From Robertkochia marina (lineage in GTDB: Bacteria; Bacteroidota; Bacteroidia; Flavobacteriales; Flavobacteriaceae): a DNA stretch of 64,000 bases. A program made the translations under genes and the position numbers. Below are positions 61,291 through 64,000 of the stretch, piece by piece. The notes under the pieces are model-generated. The model had not been told where the DNA came from and searched no databases. It saw nothing but the letters and a program-made list of their open reading frames with translations. Within the stretch, counting starts at the first letter, position 1, and each line of letters opens with the position of its first letter. The stretch lies in contig NZ_SSMC01000001.1 in assembly GCF_004799345.1 (NCBI RefSeq), forward strand, positions 1,054,001 through 1,118,000. The letters are read 5' to 3'.

Positions 61291-61869
61291 ATGGCTAAAC
61301 TTCAAAAAAGCATAGATAAGCGTAATGCACTCATAAAGGCTACCATCGAATTAGTGAATAACAGTGGTTTCCATGCAACGCCTATGAGTAAAATTGCGAA
61401 AATGGCAAATGTCTCCCCTGCAACGATCTATCTATATTTTGAAAATAAGCAAGACCTGGTAAATCAAACGTATTTAGAAGTAAAAACGAAATACACAGAT
61501 TTTGTTTTTAAGACTTATGATGAGAGTACATCCGTTAAAACCGGCTTTGAACTTATATGGAAGCGTATTGCAGAATTTAACATTAATGAATGTGAATATT
61601 CTTTTTTTTTAAATCAATGCAATAACACTCCAATAATTGATGAGCCCAGCAGAAAGGAAGGCATAAGGCATCTGCAACCCTTGCTCGACCTTTGGGAACG
61701 CGGGAAGAAGGAAGGGGTTATCAAGCCCATTTCAGATTATATTTTATATGCTTATTCGATAAACCCTTTATCATATTTGATGATAGCTCAAAAACAGTAC
61801 GAATTTCAATTGAATAAAACACATGTTGAAGAAGCATTTCTATCAGCCTGGGATAGTATTAAACGCTAA
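61291..61869 (+). CDS. TetR/AcrR family transcriptional regulator
   Basis: A 192-residue repressor from MAKLQKSIDKRNALIKATIE. The helix-turn-helix is standard (MSKIAKMANVSPATIYLYFE, then NKQDLVNQTYLEVK). The C-terminal ligand domain is not matched to a known ligand. An upstream in-frame ATG at 61168 is rejected, since it would lie ahead of the promoter. It precedes a nitroreductase, an alcohol dehydrogenase and a DJ-1 protein in the same direction, and likely represses them together with itself through the palindrome at 61242-61255. Base use from here on is visibly richer in A and T than in the preceding genes. Confidence 0.92.
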   Translation: MAKLQKSIDKRNALIKATIELVNNSGFHATPMSKIAKMANVSPATIYLYFENKQDLVNQTYLEVKTKYTDFVFKTYDESTSVKTGFELIWKRIAEFNINECEYSFFLNQCNNTPIIDEPSRKEGIRHLQPLLDLWERGKKEGVIKPISDYILYAYSINPLSYLMIAQKQYEFQLNKTHVEEAFLSAWDSIKR

Positions 61870-61904
61870 ATGAAAAAGGATTACAATAAATAAAAATTCA
61901 AAAA

Positions 61905-62537
61905 ATGGAATTATTAGACAAATTAAACTGGAGGTATGCAGCAAAAGCAATGAATGGTGAGAAAGTGCCTCAATATAAAATTGATAATATTATCGAAGCA
62001 GCGCGTTTAGCTCCTACATCGAGTGGCTTGCAACCTTTCGAAATCATTGTAGTTAAAAATCAAGAGATAAAAGAACAAATTAAACCAATAGCATGGAATC
62101 AATCTGTAATAACAGACTGTTCTCACCTGCTGGTTTTTGCTGCCTGGGATACCTATACAGAAGATAGGATTAATTATATGTTTGATTTAACAAACGAGAT
62201 TAGAGGCTTCAAAAATGAAGGTTGGGAAAACTACCGTCAAATGTTGTTGAAAATGTATCCGTCTCAGGATGAAGAAGTAAACTTTAATCACGCTGCCAAA
62301 CAAGCTTACATTGCATTTTCACAAGCTATTACTGCTGCCGCCTACGAAGGGGTGGATGCAACCCCTCTGGAGGGTTTTGATCCTGATAAGTTAGATGAAA
62401 TACTGGGTTTAAGAGCGAAAGGTTTGCGTAGTGCAGTAATGCTACCCCTTGGTTACAGAGATGCCGAAAACGATTGGTTGGTAAATCTCGTGAAGGTTAG
62501 AAAAAGCACAGAAGATTTAGTAACAGTAATTGAATAA
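61905..62537 (+). CDS. NAD(P)H-dependent nitroreductase family protein
   Basis: A 210-residue FMN flavoprotein of the NfsB/FRase I group. N-terminus WRYAAKAMNGEKVPQYKIDN, the FMN-binding stretch RLAPTSSGLQPFEIIVVKN and the C-terminal GLRSAVMLPLGYRDAENDWL are typical. It reduces nitro compounds or quinones with NAD(P)H. It lies 35 bases after the TetR gene and 32 before the dehydrogenase. Low-GC base use. Confidence 0.93.
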   Translation: MELLDKLNWRYAAKAMNGEKVPQYKIDNIIEAARLAPTSSGLQPFEIIVVKNQEIKEQIKPIAWNQSVITDCSHLLVFAAWDTYTEDRINYMFDLTNEIRGFKNEGWENYRQMLLKMYPSQDEEVNFNHAAKQAYIAFSQAITAAAYEGVDATPLEGFDPDKLDEILGLRAKGLRSAVMLPLGYRDAENDWLVNLVKVRKSTEDLVTVIE

Positions 62538-62569
62538 CTGATTTACTATAAAAAAATAGGGAAAGAAAG

Positions 62570-63730
62570 ATGAACAATTTTGAATTTAAAAACCCAACCA
62601 AAATTATTTTTGGAAAGGATACCATAGAAAAACTAAAAGAAGAAATTCCTGCAGATGCTAAAGTACTATTACTTTATGGTGGAGGAAGTATTAAAGAGAA
62701 TGGTATTTACGACGGGGTAAAAACGGCATTAGCAAATGTCGATTTCACGGAGTTTGGGGGGATTCCTGCAAATCCGGAATATGAAATATTAATGGACGCT
62801 TTAAAAGTGATTAAAGCAAAAAATATCACCTATTTATTAGCTGTTGGTGGGGGTTCTGTAATTGACGGTACTAAGTTTTTATCAGCCGCAGCCGTATACG
62901 AGGGTGATACGCCTTGGGATATTTTAACCCAAAATATCAGGACCGAAAAAGGAATGCCTTTTGGAACGGTGCTTACCTTGCCGGCAACAGGCTCTGAAAT
63001 GAATTCCGGAGCTGTAATTACCCGTAAGGAAACCAGGGAAAAGCTTGCTATGGGCGGGCCGGGTTTATTTCCAAAATTTTCAATCCTGGATCCGCAAGTC
63101 ATAAAATCGATTCCTAAACGTCAAATAGCAAATGGTTTAGCAGATGCCTTTACCCATGTATTAGAACAATACATGACCTATTCGGTAGATGCTAAACTAC
63201 AAGATCGTTTTGCAGAAAGCATCTTACTAACGTTGATTGAAATTGCACCAACCATGCTGAAGGAGGAATTTGACTATAAAGCAGCTTCGAATTTTATGTG
63301 GAGTTGCACCATGGCTTTGAACGGGTTAATTCAGAAAGGAGTGCCTACAGACTGGGCTATTCATGCCATGGGACATGAATTAACAGCTTTATATGGTATA
63401 GATCATGCGAGAACATTAGCGATCATAACACAAAGTCATTACAAATATAATTTTGAAGCTAAAAAAGAAAAATTAGCACAATATGGTGAACGCGTCTGGG
63501 ATATTAATGAAGGAAGTGTAGACGATAAAGCCCATGCCGCTATCGAAAAAACAACTGCATTTTTCAAATCTTTGGGAATCGACACGAAACTGTCTGATTA
63601 TACGAACGATTACGAAGGAACAGCAGAAGAAATTGCAAAACGTTTTACAGACCGTGGTTGGTTAGGTTTAGGAGAACATCAGTCATTATCGCCCGAAAAA
63701 GTCAGGGAAATTGTTGAAATGGCTTATTAA
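62570..63730 (+). CDS. Iron-containing alcohol dehydrogenase, YqhD/BdhA type
   Basis: A 386-residue NAD(P)H-dependent enzyme that reduces aldehydes. Coenzyme site VGGGSVIDGTKFLSAAAVYE in part. Fe/Zn-binding residues in GLADAFTHVLEQYMTYSVDA and AIHAMGHELTALYGIDHART. E. coli YqhD scavenges reactive aldehydes from lipid peroxidation, methylglyoxal and the like. Together with nitroreductase and DJ-1 under one TetR repressor, this suggests an inducible reactive-electrophile response. Substrate inferred. Confidence 0.93.
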   Translation: MNNFEFKNPTKIIFGKDTIEKLKEEIPADAKVLLLYGGGSIKENGIYDGVKTALANVDFTEFGGIPANPEYEILMDALKVIKAKNITYLLAVGGGSVIDGTKFLSAAAVYEGDTPWDILTQNIRTEKGMPFGTVLTLPATGSEMNSGAVITRKETREKLAMGGPGLFPKFSILDPQVIKSIPKRQIANGLADAFTHVLEQYMTYSVDAKLQDRFAESILLTLIEIAPTMLKEEFDYKAASNFMWSCTMALNGLIQKGVPTDWAIHAMGHELTALYGIDHARTLAIITQSHYKYNFEAKKEKLAQYGERVWDINEGSVDDKAHAAIEKTTAFFKSLGIDTKLSDYTNDYEGTAEEIAKRFTDRGWLGLGEHQSLSPEKVREIVEMAY

Positions 63731-63738
63731 CGTCAACT

Positions 63739-64000
63739 ATGCAGAGATTGAAAATAGTAGTGTTACTACTAATGTGTATTACAGCATCAAGCTGTAAAGA
63801 CACAAAAAAAGAAACATCTTCTGAAAAAGTTTCAGAAGAAAACATTGAATCACAAAAACCAAAAGAAATGAAAGTATTATTTGTATTAACATCTCACGAT
63901 AAGTTAGGAGATACAGGAAAAAAGACAGGATTTTGGGTGGAGGAATTTGCGAATCCATATTACACATTATTAGACCAGGGGGCAGATATTACCATTGCAA
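63739..64000 (+). CDS. DJ-1/PfpI family lipoprotein (cut by the window end)
   Basis: 87 codons seen from the ATG at 63739, 8 bases after the dehydrogenase stop. Lipoprotein signal MQRLKIVVLLLMCITASSC, Cys19, followed by a charged, disordered linker (KDTKKETSSEKVSEENIES). The domain starts with MKVLFVLTSHDKLGDTGKKT, then GFWVEEFANPYYTL, the typical front of DJ-1/PfpI glutamine amidotransferase-like proteins. The catalytic Cys would lie beyond the window. Last visible gene of the TetR operon. Confidence 0.85.
   Translation, partial: MQRLKIVVLLLMCITASSCKDTKKETSSEKVSEENIESQKPKEMKVLFVLTSHDKLGDTGKKTGFWVEEFANPYYTLLDQGADITIA

Overview
The window is chromosomal DNA from a member of the Bacteroidota, most likely the family Flavobacteriaceae. 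Evidence: a 2362-residue SprA/Sov and a PorP/SprF protein of the type IX secretion and gliding system; promoters of the Bacteroidota type (TTTG, about 19-20 bases, TAnnTTTG); families largely confined to the phylum (DUF4199, DUF4251, the ribosomal protein L21 with a tail); and two-subunit M16 peptidases. Genus cannot be fixed from the sequence. No rRNA, tRNA, CRISPR array, phage or transposase was seen.

Layout. 1-3033: two M16 peptidase subunits (minus). 3223-6498: DUF4199 membrane protein, rplU-rpmA, a DUF3332 lipoprotein, ruvB. 6499-6990: a repeat-rich gap. 6991-8585: an unusual three-part regulator (DUF4242, cyclase-like region, AraC HTH) and a small exported DUF4242 protein. 8702-16508: queG, a sodium/sugar symporter with a trehalase lipoprotein, maeB, ruvA. 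16542-23630: sprA, with a TTG start. 23702-25226: gcvH, vanZ-like, tonB. 25411-30476: heme-copper oxidase cluster (heme O synthase, two subunit III proteins, subunit IV, a cysteine-less Sco-like protein, Sco1, DUF420/CtaM, a CxxC membrane protein). 30623-36347: MacAB-TolC type efflux operon with two different permeases, then tsaB. 37050-41147: two tandem MscS channels, a SPATA20/YyaL protein and dodecin (all minus). 41352-48334: a free-standing PhoU-like membrane protein, Nfu, PorP/SprF, gamma-carbonic anhydrase, fabD and small or lipoprotein genes. 48383-53672: a second M16 pair, an S9 peptidase and a DinB protein (all minus). 53673-54985: repeat-rich DNA around one gene. 54986-61116: tsaC, an exported DJ-1 protein between two signal-peptide remnants, a VOC protein, an alpha/beta hydrolase, and a kinase-like/phosphatase pair. 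61117-64000: a visibly AT-richer cassette: TetR regulator with its own palindrome, nitroreductase, YqhD-type alcohol dehydrogenase and a DJ-1 lipoprotein cut by the window end. This cassette looks like electrophile/aldehyde defence gained by transfer.

Most of the window is housekeeping. The most surprising signals are: (1) a 103-base repeat core present at 6766-6868 and, inverted, at 53770-53872, whose seven differences all fall in one codon phase and are all synonymous when read in either of two antiparallel frames; (2) heptamer and octamer slippage arrays around these repeats; (3) the DUF4242/cyclase-like/AraC regulator beside an exported DUF4242 protein; (4) a competing-hairpin element before the symporter-trehalase operon; (5) a PhoU-like domain detached from its phosphate transporter; (6) a Sco paralogue without the copper cysteines.
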